DNA from: Sympetrum striolatum
Lineage: Eukaryota > Arthropoda > Insecta > Odonata > Libellulidae
Direction: 5' to 3'
DNA: 64,000 bases
Assembly (NCBI GenBank): GCA_947579665.1
Contig: OX388349.1
Coordinates: 19,128,459-19,192,458, forward strand
A program made the position numbers and the translations under genes. The notes under the pieces are model-generated. The model saw only the letters and a program-made list of their open reading frames with translations, searched no databases and was not told the DNA's origin. The stretch's first letter is position 1. Every line of letters begins with the position of its first letter. Shown in pieces: positions 45,456 through 56,924 of the stretch.

Positions 45456-48255
45456 GTGAGAAAGTGCCTTCTGGCGAAAAAAAGAAGAATCGGATGAGTG
45501 GCAAAGCGACGCGGAAAGAGTACATAGATACATAAGATAGGCATCGGAAAGAAAAGTGACCTTCTTGGGAAGAGACGAAGAAGGATCTGATAAAGGAAAG
45601 GGGACGAGGAAGATGTTAAAGATGTACGTGGATAGATGCGGAGATGAAAATACGTGGAGGTAGATGAAGAGGGAAATGGTTGGGACGTAAAAAAATGAGA
45701 TGATGAAATCAAGAAAGAGCATGGTAACTGTTAATGGTTGTAACGTTTTAAGATATCTCTGTTATTGAAACGGTAAACACTTGCGTGTTGGCCGATCCCT
45801 GAATATTTTGCTAAAATACCGTTTCATCATACATACGTCCACCCCAGGTTATCTGTAATTATTTATTACAACTAAAGACTGTTACTTTTTCGGCTTTCCA
45901 AATTAAATATTCTCAATCGATAAGTGACACAGAGATAGAAGAAGACATTTTTTTATTTTATGCTTTGAGTTGTATTATTAATCTTTACTTTTGCATAGAT
46001 AATGGATACACGAGGGTAAATGCGTCTATATAGGAACAGATTCGATCCCAATTCTCTCAATTTCCGAGAGAATTCCACAGCTAATTGAATTATATTACTT
46101 AATCTCAATTATTTGTCTAGACCGAGCTAAATGTTAGGAGCTGGAAAGTAGAAGATCTGGCTTTGATTCCCAGTTTTACATTTTGGAATTTCCTAGGCGA
46201 ACACCAATATTCACAAATCTCAATTTCCTCCTTTTCCTTGGATGAATAACGATAATGTGAAATGTAAGCTCCAGGTGTAAGAACGTTGACCCAATTCGGA
46301 ATCTCAAATTATCGCAGTTATCTAATTGGTACTTCCAACAATGCTGGACACTAAATCACATCGAATGCTGTCTGCTTACTTTAAAAGAGTGATTCGTAGC
46401 ACCTTTTCCTTCTAAAGGTCGATTGTAGATTTCTTTCATTGAAATTCTGTTATGAAAACGAGAACAATTCAGAAATTTATTTGGTAAGGGAAAGTGATGA
46501 AGACACCATCTCTATATAGAATTATACAGGAGAGCTGCATGAATTTTGAATGCCAGGCCATTTTGAGAAAATTAATTCATATAAAAATACTTTTGATAAC
46601 GGATTGCTATTAAATGCATCAATATATGAGTTTAATAGGATTATATTTTAAATGGGTGTATGCACGGCAAATTCAGTATCAGTAATAACGAGATAATTAA
46701 CGAATTTGTACTAAAGGAACGGCTAAATACCACTATAGAAGATTATGACTCCTTACGTTTATTTGAACATATAGATGTATGACAATATGGATGAAGAACA
46801 TTATATGGTGGAGCAATAGATCGCAAGAAAAGTGTTATTGAAAGGAGTGAAGGAGATTTTATCGACGTATTTTTGAAAAGAAAGAGAATTTATGAGAAAT
46901 TACACGAGTGAATGTCTGCAGCGAAAAATGGATTCAGGAAAATATTGGGAAAACGTTGAATTTAAGAGGCCATTAGCTTCCCAAATTGAAAAAAACTTGT
47001 TTGTTATTTATATATGCGTATCTGTTGTATAATGAAGAAATATGCATTGAATGGGAAGAGAAAAAGGATTTCTGATTGACTGAGAAATTCCCTAAAAGGA
47101 TATTTTCCATTCCAAAATTAAATTCGGATTTAAATTCCAAGAGATTTTTTATTATATCTTTTACGAAAGTTTTAGTTGCGGAATATTTGTCTCGTAAAAC
47201 GATATTTTCTTAAATCGCTAGGTAGAGATGTGTTTTCGACATACTTTATAAGCTCACTCTTTAATGTTGATTTCGTTTACAAGGAAATAACTGAAAGCAG
47301 AGATAATAAGTTAAAAAATAAAGGAATATTAGAAAAAATATAAACAAGTAATCAGCTTACAAGTTGAAGCTCAGTTGAATCTAAGAAAAACAAAGAATTA
47401 TGGAATTATGTTGTTCAGAAAAATTCTTAATAAAAACATCTAACGTATATAGTTAATGAATAAGTCTAATGTATCTAGATGATACTCATAAATATTTATC
47501 TCTATACTTAAATGAAAAATACATGAATATATAATTTTTAGGTTGCTCTTCTATAGTTAGCATGTGCATCGATAAAGCAACTTTTATTTCACTCAGGCTT
47601 TATCTGTATTAAATAACATATCACCAATTTAATGCAGATTTTATCTGTCAATGTGAATTTATTGTGACGGAATAAAATAATTGTAATCATCGTTAACAAT
47701 TGTATCAAAGATTTTATCGGTCCTTATCAATAGATATCGCATTATCAAAGCATTTAAATCGTTTCATCTCTATGATAACAATAAAAGAAACTAATTTAAT
47801 AAATTTGATAGCACACAGATTATGTAAATGAAGTTTAACTATGTATAACTGTAACAAAGTTTGAGATATTAACTACAAACAATCCATCTGCTATCCTAAT
47901 TATTGTACGATAAATACGATTGTCGTAAATACGATTAGCTCATCAACAATTACGCGTCGCTTGTTAACTTTGGTTTTTGTTATAAATGAATTGAAATTGT
48001 TAACTCTGTTATGAGAACAATTAAATTTTAAGATTGAAGTGTAATTGTTGTAGATCGTTTCAATTTTAACTGAATTGGCTTTATTAACTCGATTGTTCAT
48101 GTGGAGAACATGTCCTTGACATGTTTTCCAGATAAAGTGCGTTTTACTGCATCTAGACCTGGTGGTATGTGACAAATCATGCAAGCCTTTAAATTTGGAG
48201 AAAAAGAAAGAAAGATTAAATTTTGTAATTTTGTAACCACGACCACCCTTCATTC
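45456..48255. other. No gene seen
   Basis: 45460-45720 is purine-rich on the plus strand, which opens long minus frames (127 codons at most) of Ser/Phe/Leu text. 45.8-47.9 kb is plain AT-rich DNA. The minus frame at 47900-48253 has no recognised domain. Confidence 0.5.
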
Positions 48256-50289
48256 CTATTGAAGAGGAAATTTGCGCAATGAGAAATGTAGGTGAAGTAA
48301 TAATGCAGGCATCGGAAAAGGGATATTCTGAGACATGTGAAGGTTCTCACGAGATAAAAAGAAGAGCGTCATGAATAGAGGAACTAAATACAATATCGAT
48401 GACACTGTACTAGGGCCTCGCCGGCAAATAGTCCGTAATCCGTGTCGTGGATAAGGAACTGTGTGTATCAATAAAAGCCGGGCGTTACTGCTTTCCAATT
48501 TCGATGCGTCATGCATAGCGATCAAGCGTGAATTGAATGGATTCCCTTTATAGTGATTTGCATGCGAAAAAAGTTATTTTTTGGAGAGAATGAAAAATTC
48601 GCGCAGTGAATATGGAAGCGAAGTGATATCTGCTATATCATTCGGAAGCGAACAGTTTTATCGCTCTTCGTGACGATTGTTGCAAAAATCTCTCTTCGCT
48701 GAAGGATCGTGCAAAATTCGTTGTGTCGCAGATTTTATACTGCACCGAAGTTTCGATTCCAGTTCTGGAAATGTATGAGGGTCTCGATGGGAAATGGGAG
48801 ATGTCGGTGAAAAAGGTTATCACATATCTGCAAAATGTATTGAGATATTCGATGCTTGTGTTACAAATAGCAATTAAAATTGCAACGATACAAGAGCCTA
48901 TGCACCTGAGATCGTATGCGAAATATGTTAAGATTATGTGGTGTAGCGAAAATTGGAAGAAATATCAGAGTATAAATTATTATGTTGAAGTTGTGTTGTT
49001 CATGATGTTCCCAGTACATCCTCATAGCTATTGGTAAAAAGTTATATTTCTAACATTGTTTCTTTTTGAGAGTCCAATTTACTAGATAATTCACATACTG
49101 CTCAATATTATTTTATTCTGAAATTATCATATGAGGGGTGAAGATTGATACTTCCAAAGAACATAGGAACTAGTAACCTTCACAATAGAATAAAATATCA
49201 TTCGTGCCATGGTATATAAGAATTAAAACTTTAAAACATCGATATTATTTTATAGAGTTAATGGTCAAAAGCTGTTTGTTGATTAATATGTCAAATGTTG
49301 ACTTATCTACCGATTGAACGCAGATAATGTCATTAATTTTGAAGAGAAATTGGACTATATTTCGAAATTTAAATTTTAAAAATATTATTTTTATATATAT
49401 TTTGTCATAAAGTTTCTGTGTACTATTTCACAGCTGAATCTAGATACGAACAGTTTAAGAGTAATATGGGTAATATCCGTTAAAGGCTCCTTAAACCGTT
49501 TTTCTGGTGTTTATATGATTTATACATTTATCATTTGGTACCGTAGATTTTAATATTAACATCTGGTATTCCATTATTATAGCTATTTTAGTGATTTCGA
49601 ATTTGTATGCGTGAACTTTAAAAGTTATTTTTCATTATTTCCCCATTTCAATGTTATACTTGCTACCTGATTTTATTTTTGCCTACAATCAAACAATTTG
49701 GTTGATTAATGCAATTTCAACAATTTATATTCAAGAGCACCAAAATAGTGTTTAGGATAAAGTCGAAAACATAATGTTCAGTGCAAATCTCAAAATTCAT
49801 ATATTCAAAGGGCTGCTCGAACTTATTTTATCACTCAAGATTATGTGAAAATCAAACAATGATTGTCAAGATTCAAATCAACTACAGATATTTATATTTT
49901 GTCAGCCATGAGGTCCCCAAGGACGCATATTAGTTCCTCAGTGATCATCATAAATAGCATATAAAACCATGTTTATTTCGCCAAAAATCTCTTAACTTTT
50001 ATCTTATACTAAGTGTGTTTACTTAAGATTGAAGGCTAAAGAAGCTTCCGTGATTGTTTGTTAAATTTGATATCCCTCAAGGTTGAGTTCTAGTGCCTAC
50101 CTAGTTTCTAGTCTCGATGATGATTTTATTTACTTTTACTAATCACATTATGATACTTTAATATGCAGACTCATGTTTTCCATATTTTACTTCAGTTTAC
50201 GGGAATGATATTATTGGAAAAATGAAGGTGACCCGTTTGAGGATGGAAAGCATCGGATCAATTTCAATCACAGAAACTGCTGAGGAAAG
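48256..50289. other. No gene seen
   Basis: A moderately GC-richer patch at 48256-48800 carries small frames on both strands (48256-48525 -, 48638-48823 -, 48723-49037 +) without recognised domains. 49.0-50.2 kb is AT-rich and featureless. Confidence 0.5.
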
Positions 50290-50865
50290 CGTATCGCTGT
50301 AGAACGAGATGTCGACTGCGGTCATCTTTCGCCGTCTCTCAAGCGGACGTGCGCCGCATTCGTTTGAAGTCCGAAGGAAATTCTTTCACAAAAGAAACAC
50401 CAGAGAGCGCATAAGTGACGATGTTTTGTCTCCGTTCCTTTAATCTCCCCAAAGTCCTTTTTTCCCTCTCTCGTGTCCATTTGCGTTTCTTTCTCTTCTC
50501 TCTGCCGTTTTCCCATCTTTTTTTCTCTCCCGCGGTTAGTTCTTCCGGCGGATCTGACGTCGTTTCAGATGCAGATTTTTGTTTGCGGAGACGGAGACCT
50601 CTAGCGGCTGCATTCCGCAAACAGACGAAATCCTAATTCCGAATCGCTTCGTTTTTTGTGTGTGCGCGCACTTAATTCGAAAACGCTTTTCCGTTGATGA
50701 ATCGTATTTCACTTCGTCAGTCTGCAATCGCCCAAATGGGGAAAGGATCTCCCTCAAGGGCCCGCACGCAATCACGGCTCGTTCCGCCCCTTTCAATGGC
50801 GTATCCGATTCTGCATGCGGTCACTCTTCTCTCTTCATAATTACTCAAATCCAATTGTTTTTACC
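50290..50865. other. GC-richer island, several overlapping frames
   Basis: CG dinucleotides are frequent (CGTCTCTCAAGCGGACGTGC, GCCGCATTCGTTTG, GGCGGATCTGACGTCG). Frames of 64-104 codons are open on both strands over the same bases. The longest minus frame (50339-50620) gives Lys/Arg/Glu-rich text that mirrors a CTCT-rich plus strand. No domain is recognised. The sharp composition shift is real, but its function is unknown. Confidence 0.45.
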
Positions 50866-51289
50866 GCTCCTTATGCACTTTTTAAGGAGGTGAAGATTTC
50901 TTGTTTTCCTAATTGCGAAAGTTCTTATAGATTTCTCTTGCTTTCCCTTAATTAAACGACTGAAACTTAATGCGGTTAAGTCTAAAAAAAGCCATGGGAT
51001 GCCAACTCCATTAAATTACAAATTGCTTTTCTTTCTTGAATACTTGCATTATACTTAGGCACTCCACTACCCTTTTATTGCACTCGATTCTCTATTGTAG
51101 CTCTTTGTTGTTACTTTCATGATTCGAAAGTCTATTGTAATTATTTGTTTCTTAATGACACAACATAAAGACAAATATAGTTAATTGTCGCTCTTTGTAG
51201 ATTAGTTTAACAATGTAGGTACTTTATTTTAGTGCTATTATTTTTCATTACTTACTTTATACACTTTATTCAGTCCTTCGGCTGGTTTT
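50866..51289. other. No feature seen
   Basis: AT-rich. ATTGTAGCTCTTTGTTG, ATTGTAATTATTTGTTTC and AATTGTCGCTCTTTGTAG (51093-51204) hint at a very diverged short tandem of about 40-50 bases. Confidence 0.4.
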
Positions 51290-51380
51290 AGTATGATTCC
51301 TTCCACCAATAACTAAAAGAGGGTTTGTAGTAGGGGATGAGGTGGCTATGCAAAATGAGGAGTGAGGTAGTTTGCTATAT
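51290..51380 (+). repeat. Dispersed repeat family A, core copy
   Basis: CACCAATAACTAAAAGAGGG, GGGATGAGGTGGCTATGCAA and AATGAGGAGTGAGGTAGTTT then GC give the core in plus orientation. Flanking parts of the unit are not recognisable. Confidence 0.7.
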
Positions 51381-51839
51381 TGACTTTAGTTTTGTTATTA
51401 TTTCTTGATTATTCAAATAATGGAGACACCCATACAGTCAGTTGTAACTCTGCGTCGGTGACTTATAAAGTAATAAAAATAGTTTGGCTATTTATTAATT
51501 ATATTGTAAAATTCATTCTGCTTATGAATTCCTTCTAGAACTTTAACATCACAGTATATTTTTCGATTTCGTTTTTGCTAGGTAGTACCAGAAATAATTT
51601 TTATTCAGTGTTTCATTCTTCTCGTTTAATAGCCATTAATCTTATTTGTTAAAATTACTTACATAAAACAGACTGCTATCATAAGGTCTCACACATGTTT
51701 TTCTCCAGAGAATCTGGATAAGGTTGATTTTCTTCAAAAATCAGAAATGCATTTTCTTTTAGCATTTTTTTATTCTACCCAGAATGGAATATGAGGAGTG
51801 GAATTAGTCTAAAACACGCGGCTGAGTGTTCTTTTGTTA

Positions 51840-52150
51840 TCCGAATTCTCATTTCTTTCGCATCGACGCCGTAAATAATGCCCCCCCAAATAAGGTCCGT
51901 CTCCTCCACTTGCTCCCTCTTCGGAAGGATCGGCCCTTAAATAGGTCTGTGGGTTGCCATCGCAACGGAACAAGGTCGCGTCACATCGCCATACACGCGG
52001 CGTCAGCCAAGCGAGGCCCGAATAAGGCCTTCCTTATTCCCAGGGGATCACTCTTGTTCTCCAAAGAACGTACTGCGGATGGATCCGTCACGAAACAAGG
52101 CATTCCGCCAGAATTCGTGAAATGTGTGATTTTATTATTGGCGGGGTCAT
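51840..52150. other. GC-richer island with an X-box-like site
   Basis: A CG-containing stretch (CATCGACGCCGTAAATAATG, ACGCGGCGTCAGCCAAGCGA) in AT-rich surroundings. GTTGCCATCGCAAC at 51953-51966 differs by one base from the palindromic RFX X-box GTTGCCATGGCAAC. The 108-codon frame 51826-52152 has no recognised domain. It is a plausible regulatory island, but no neighbouring gene is in the window to connect it with. Confidence 0.45.
51953..51966. promoter_or_regulatory. X-box-like (RFX) motif
   Basis: GTTGCCATCGCAAC: a 14-base inverted-repeat site, 13 of 14 positions matching the RFX X-box. In animals X-boxes often lie in promoters of ciliary genes. No such gene is visible here. Confidence 0.4.
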
Positions 52151-52490
52151 AACAGAGACGAAACTAAAATTCTTTGCTCATCCCGGACTTCGTATACCAG
52201 GTATTTATAATGATAAAAATGCCGACTTTACTTAAGAGCGAGATTAGGACAAATCCCATCTTATTTAGAAATTACTCACAAATAAGGATACTACCCTGTC
52301 AAGCCTGACATGATTCCATTTTTTAAATAAACTTAAAAGGGGTATTTTAGCATATAAGAAATTAATTAAATGAACATTTATAAAATGTTTATTTGCTTTT
52401 TTCAGCAATTAAAATTTATAAAAATGCGATTTTGCTTGACCATAATTCTAAATGTTCCCGAATTCCGCATGTGTTCTTATGGGGAAGTCA

Positions 52491-52765
52491 GGATTCAACA
52501 ATACCATTGGTCATCAGGGGGACTAGCTGTTTATTACGACGAAATTTCACGTAATCTCCGCATATTTTGACATAATTCTCGTAATTTGGTTCCGGAAAGT
52601 ATATTTCACGACCAAAACAAGAATCTTTATTCCATTTCCTTTATTTTGGTACTTATCTCGATGTCGTACGTTTCTAATTTAAATTTGCAAAAAAAGAAAA
52701 GCCTGCAACATATTAAAAACGAACTTCACTTTCTTATGGAAGCCTTTTCGAATGTTCTTGAGTCG
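52491..52765 (+). mobile_element. RTE-like LINE 3' region, second copy
   Basis: TATTTCACGACCAAAACAAG, TTATTTTGGTACTTATCTCG, TTTCTAATTTAAATTTGC, AAAAGCCTGC and TCTTATGGAAGCCTTTTCG follow 2516-2690 in order and spacing. The upstream part (GGATTCAACAATACC, GGGGGACTAGCTGTTTA) also lines up with 2409-2460. The RTE tail of the first copy is missing here. The frame at 52586-52786 is part of the repeat, not a gene. Confidence 0.72.
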
Positions 52766-53339
52766 AATCCGGCTTTTAATTACTAAAAGAAATCTCTACA
52801 ATTTTATTTCCCATCAAGCAAAAGCAAAATATGCGAAATTTGGTCGAAAGGAAAGGAAAGAGGAAATATCAACATAGGCAGATTTGCAGACGCATGGATT
52901 GGTACCCAGGCAGACAGACTTACAGTCAGAGAAACTACACAGACTATGTTTATAATTAGATTAGATAGAACTATCCGTTGACTCCATACGTTGAAAGCAC
53001 TGTAAGTTGGGCGACATTTTGGGTACGAAGTAGGAAGATAAAATTGTCAGATTATCTCCAGTCTAGATTCAGAGGATCAAAGTCATTCGTCCATGGGATT
53101 CTTTTCTTCCTTTCCCATCGTAATCCGATGTGAATGGTGAAATGGTGAACGTGAATTTGACGTGACATTTTTCGCCAAGTCTGAAATTCACGTATGTTCA
53201 GTTAATTTCAGAAAATTACGTATAAATTTGTGTTATTTCAGCACAAAATTTAGCATCAACAATACATTACAGGTTTTCGACTTCTTTTCTTATATTTCTT
53301 GCCTCGAAACCATTCGATTTTGCTCGAAAGTCACAATTA
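52766..53339. other. No gene seen
   Basis: AT-rich. The plus frame at 53162-53392 runs into a family A repeat and has no recognised domain. Confidence 0.5.
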
Positions 53340-53640
53340 GCTACACAAAAGTTGGAGAGGAAATGAGGCTTACAAATCAGGATGAGGAGTGAGGTAGTCC
53401 GTCCTTTCTTCAGAATTATTATTGCGATGGTAAAAGCTTCAGGTACTCTTAAATGATTGCTGTACGTAAAAATAGATGTTATTACCTGTATTACTCTTTT
53501 ATCCGATACCTGTTAAGTACATAGTGAGAAAGGCGATACAAAAATCTTAACTCGTTCACTGTAAGATCAATTGCTTAGGGAAGGAAATGAGGCTTACTAA
53601 GCAAGAGGAGGGATGAGGCAGTTTGCTCCTTCTTTCTTAA
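53340..53640 (+). repeat. Family A, two units in tandem
   Basis: GAGGAAATGAGGCTTACAAA then TCAGGATGAGGAGTGAGGTA (53356-53396) recurs as AAGGAAATGAGGCTTACTAA then GCAAGAGGAGGGATGAGGCA (53581-53620). The spacing of the AAATGAGGCTTAC words is 224 bases. Both are in plus orientation. Confidence 0.82.
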
Positions 53641-54289
53641 CTGATACAGCCATGCTAGCAGTGGAGGATGATCATTTGTATATAATCCCAGAATCATCCC
53701 AGGATTAATATACCAGCATTATTCAATCAGGAGGGCCTAGGTTCATTATTATCACCGAAAACCACTAAAATCTCCGTATTTTTTGTATTATCGCTGTTAT
53801 TAACATTAACTGATATTAAAATTCATTAAAGATAAATTTTCTTTTACTCTGTTTTCAAAAGTCAGTGTTGAGTTTGATGTTTGTATTAAAATAAAATTGT
53901 TTTTTAAATATTCCTCTGGTTTTGAAAAGGATTCTTTTTAGATTGACCAAGGCTTTCTTTATTTTGTTCCTAGGTTGAATTAATATACATAAATCCAATT
54001 TTTATGGATATACTATTTGAAATGAACAAAAATGGATATTAAAGAAACTGCTTGAATGTTACCAGGGAGTTTTGCAGTCATTTCACCCCACGAACAGCTA
54101 TTAATTACAATCGTTTAACTTCGAAAATGCATTAAATATATCGAAACTTTTGATAAAATTTGTTTATTTATTTACAATAATAACTAAGTATCGCAAGTCT
54201 ATTATAAACAGGCCACAAATGCAGCTAGAAAGAATCTCTCTATGAACTCTTCAACCACTCAAACGCGTTGCTTAGAAGTTTATTTCAAG
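53641..54289. other. No feature seen
   Basis: AT-rich unique DNA. Confidence 0.5.
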
Positions 54290-54440
54290 TCATTCTACAA
54301 TAATGCATTCTATAATCATGGCAACTGTTGACAATGATTCGATGTAGAGGCGTCGCTATAAACAGAATTATTATCAATAATGCAACAACACTCACAGGTT
54401 GCTACAGACAAGGTTGCCATGAGCAACCCAACAATGGTCA
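54290..54440. repeat. GTTGC/GCAAC-rich segment related to the 43-kb array
   Basis: TAATGCATTCTATAATCATG, GCAACTGTTGACAATG, GTCGCTATAAACAG, AATGCAACAACA, GGTTGCTACAG and GGTTGCCATGAGCAACC pack GTTGC or GCAAC at least six times in 150 bases. The order GCATTCT ... CGCTATAAACAG matches the reverse complement of 43325-43355, so this looks like a diverged unit of that family on the opposite strand. Confidence 0.6.
54413..54427. promoter_or_regulatory. X-box-like motif with longer spacer
   Basis: GTTGCC and AGCAAC separated by ATG fit the relaxed X-box form (GTNRCC, 0-3 bases, RGYAAC). It lies within a repeat rich in these half sites, so it is probably a by-product of the repeat. Confidence 0.25.
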
Positions 54441-54539
54441 GGCTTCATAAAGTTTAGTGGTCACAATTTTAAGAAGATGAACTTGAAATGAAAGTGCGAC
54501 GTCAATAAATCGATTGCCACGCCCAAGAGGTCGTTGCTA

Positions 54540-54845
54540 ATCAAAGTCCGCGCCAATTCGGAAGGAGATTTTCTTTATCTGCGGCCGCTTTATCGCCTTG
54601 GAAACGTACAAAGGGAATCGGACAATAGGTCATTGTGGCTCTGTTTCGCCACCAGACGACACTTCCGCTCCCTTTGGCGACCTATGAAAGGACTTCCGCT
54701 GATCGAGTGACGTCACAATGACAAATTCATTTCCATTCATTGGCAGAATATTCGAGAGCAAGATTGTGTTTTGTCTCACATTTCGTATTATTCGGAACGT
54801 GTGGCGGTTAATCATTCGATGATGAATCGGCGAATGCAAAATACG
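54540..54845. other. GC-richer island with a CRE-like site
   Basis: CGCGCCAATTCGGAAGG, GCGGCCGCTTTATCGCC (a NotI site) and CTTCCGCTCCCTTTGGCGAC mark the island. GAGTGACGTCACAATGAC at about 54706-54722 contains a full TGACGTCA palindrome, the CREB/ATF site. The minus frame at 54630-54839 has no recognised domain. A regulatory role is possible but unproven. Confidence 0.45.
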
Positions 54846-54932
54846 GAAACGATATTTCGAGAAGGATCTTCAATCATTCCGGCTCCTGTTTGATAAAATA
54901 CATATGCCTGACGAAATTAAAGATATGGTAGT

Positions 54933-55290
54933 TGCCGTATATATTCGTGTACTATCCGAGTTTTTCAGCACACGCTTTATGCTGAATTTGTCTCCCTCGG
55001 TGTACATTCGAATGAGTAGGTATCTGTTCTCATGTGGAAAAAGTCTGCTGTAGATTGTTAATCTCTAAACTACTCAATGAACAATTCTTTGTCAATTTTC
55101 TCTTACTTTCCTGCTGATGCCTCAATTATGGTAATTTGCTGGTTTCTATTTCTATTTTGGAATTTACCAATAGATGCTGCATTTATCATCCTAGGTTTGT
55201 ACTTAATTATACTTACAAGTCAGTCAGTTTTCTCAGTTTTTTAGTGACAAAATTAGGTATCTTGGCTTATACTTCATTATATACGGTGCA
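54933..55290. mobile_element. MITE family 2, long copy
   Basis: The left end TGCCGTATATATTCGTGTAC with TATCCGAGTTTTTCAGCACA and the right end TTGGCTTATACTTCATTATA with TACGGTGCA are inverted at their tips. They match the 7528-7778 copy in order, including ATTCTTTGTCAATTTTCTC in the middle. It is about 100 bases longer than that copy. It has no coding capacity; the frame at 55136-55324 overlaps its right half. Confidence 0.75.
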
Positions 55291-56924
55291 TTCAGCATGG
55301 ACTAAACCATATGCAGTTTCATAGATGAGCTATCTAAAAATATATTTATGTGAAAACTTAGGTAATTAAGCCGTTATATATATTTAATTTAACAAAGAAT
55401 TCAATTTCGACAAATATGATCCAAAAAATAAGGCAAATATCAATAATTAATTCACATATTTTACAGAATTGAAACACGCTTAAACCAACAAATATATGAC
55501 GTAAATGGCAGCAAAATACATAACCTGATAATAAAAAAGTGACAATTTGTTCCTATTTAAAGTAACACATTTCGATCTAGATTTATTTGCGACAAATATT
55601 TTTACAATTGATTATACACTCATACGAATTATTTTTAAAGTATTCCCAGAAATAATCTCTCATAGATTTGGAATACGTTCAGAAGGTAAACAGATAATAA
55701 AACGTATCTATATTGTTGTTCACTATTCTTTCGAGTAATCAATAATAATATCCCTCGAAAAATGCACGCGCACAACAATGTGGTTTAACAATAGCTTTCA
55801 ACGAATGACATTTGGTATCGTCTGGGAATTTTGAGTACGCCCTATACAAGATTTGCAAAAAAAATAAATACAATCCAGAGGATTGGAGAGAAAATCAAAC
55901 TTCATTCTCAGAAAATAGACAACATCTACATACTTATTTCTTGGTTTTTCAGTTGAAACATTCGATTCCGTACCTGAATTTCTTCGCAAAGCCGGAATCC
56001 AATCCGGAATTCCGCAGGAGTAATTGAAATTTCGCAGGTGTTTTCGCGGTCTGTACCAATTGCTTTCAGAATTAAACGTTAAATGGAACGAATGTATGTG
56101 AGAGATTTAGCTCTGCTCCGAGATTGGATGGATGGAGGCGAGGAGATATGGGCGCAATAAGGCTCAAAATCATTAAAATGAATTGCGTCCAGTTTTAGCA
56201 CGATGGAGAGAAATCTCGCAGGAAAAGGGAGGGAATTCATAAGGGGGAAATGCTTCGTATTTGACCTCTTAACACCTTCTAAAGCGAATATAGTATTATG
56301 CTGTTGATATTATGGGTCCTAATTGTTACATTTTCAAATCTTATGATAAAAATCAGTTAATTAAATCGTAGAATTATTCGTTACAAAATTATTTTTTCAG
56401 CGAACTATACAGGAAATTAATTGGCTAAGGAAAGTAGAGTCATGATAAATTCACCCCCTGCCACACGCCCAAAGGTGGCTTGAGGATTTCATAAGCTGAT
56501 GAAGATGGACTGTTAGGAATATTTCGGCCAGTATTGCTGTAAGTATCGAATAATATGAAAATACAACAATGACTCAATTTGTAAAAATGATGTCGTAAAA
56601 ATTTGGAATTGATGCATCGAAAAAGATAGAAAGGCTTCTCCTATACCTCTTCTACAACAAATGTTTTTTTAAATGCAATAATGCGTAACCTAATTTCTTT
56701 TCATTTTATTGTGATGTAACAGTGATATATCAATATATCGTAACATACAGGTTTCTCCGTAAATTCTTATTTAGCGTCTGAGCATTACGTAGCTGCGGAG
56801 GAACTTATGAAGTTAATCATATAGTATTCTGTAAGTGGTTCAAATCACTTTTACCTCAATTAATTGCTGGTTTCTTTGGATTTAGTACGCATTTTATGCC
56901 TTTCTTTTCGTATCCAATTTTTAC
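55291..56924. other. No gene seen
   Basis: AT-rich, with short opposite-strand frames at 55798-56027 and 56860-57123 that have no recognised domain. A slightly GC-richer patch lies at 55970-56260. Confidence 0.5.

Noticed and set aside
45339..45722. 127-codon minus-strand frame
   Set aside because: The plus strand is purine-rich here, which removes stops on the minus strand; the peptide is Ser/Phe/Leu-rich and another phase is open as well.
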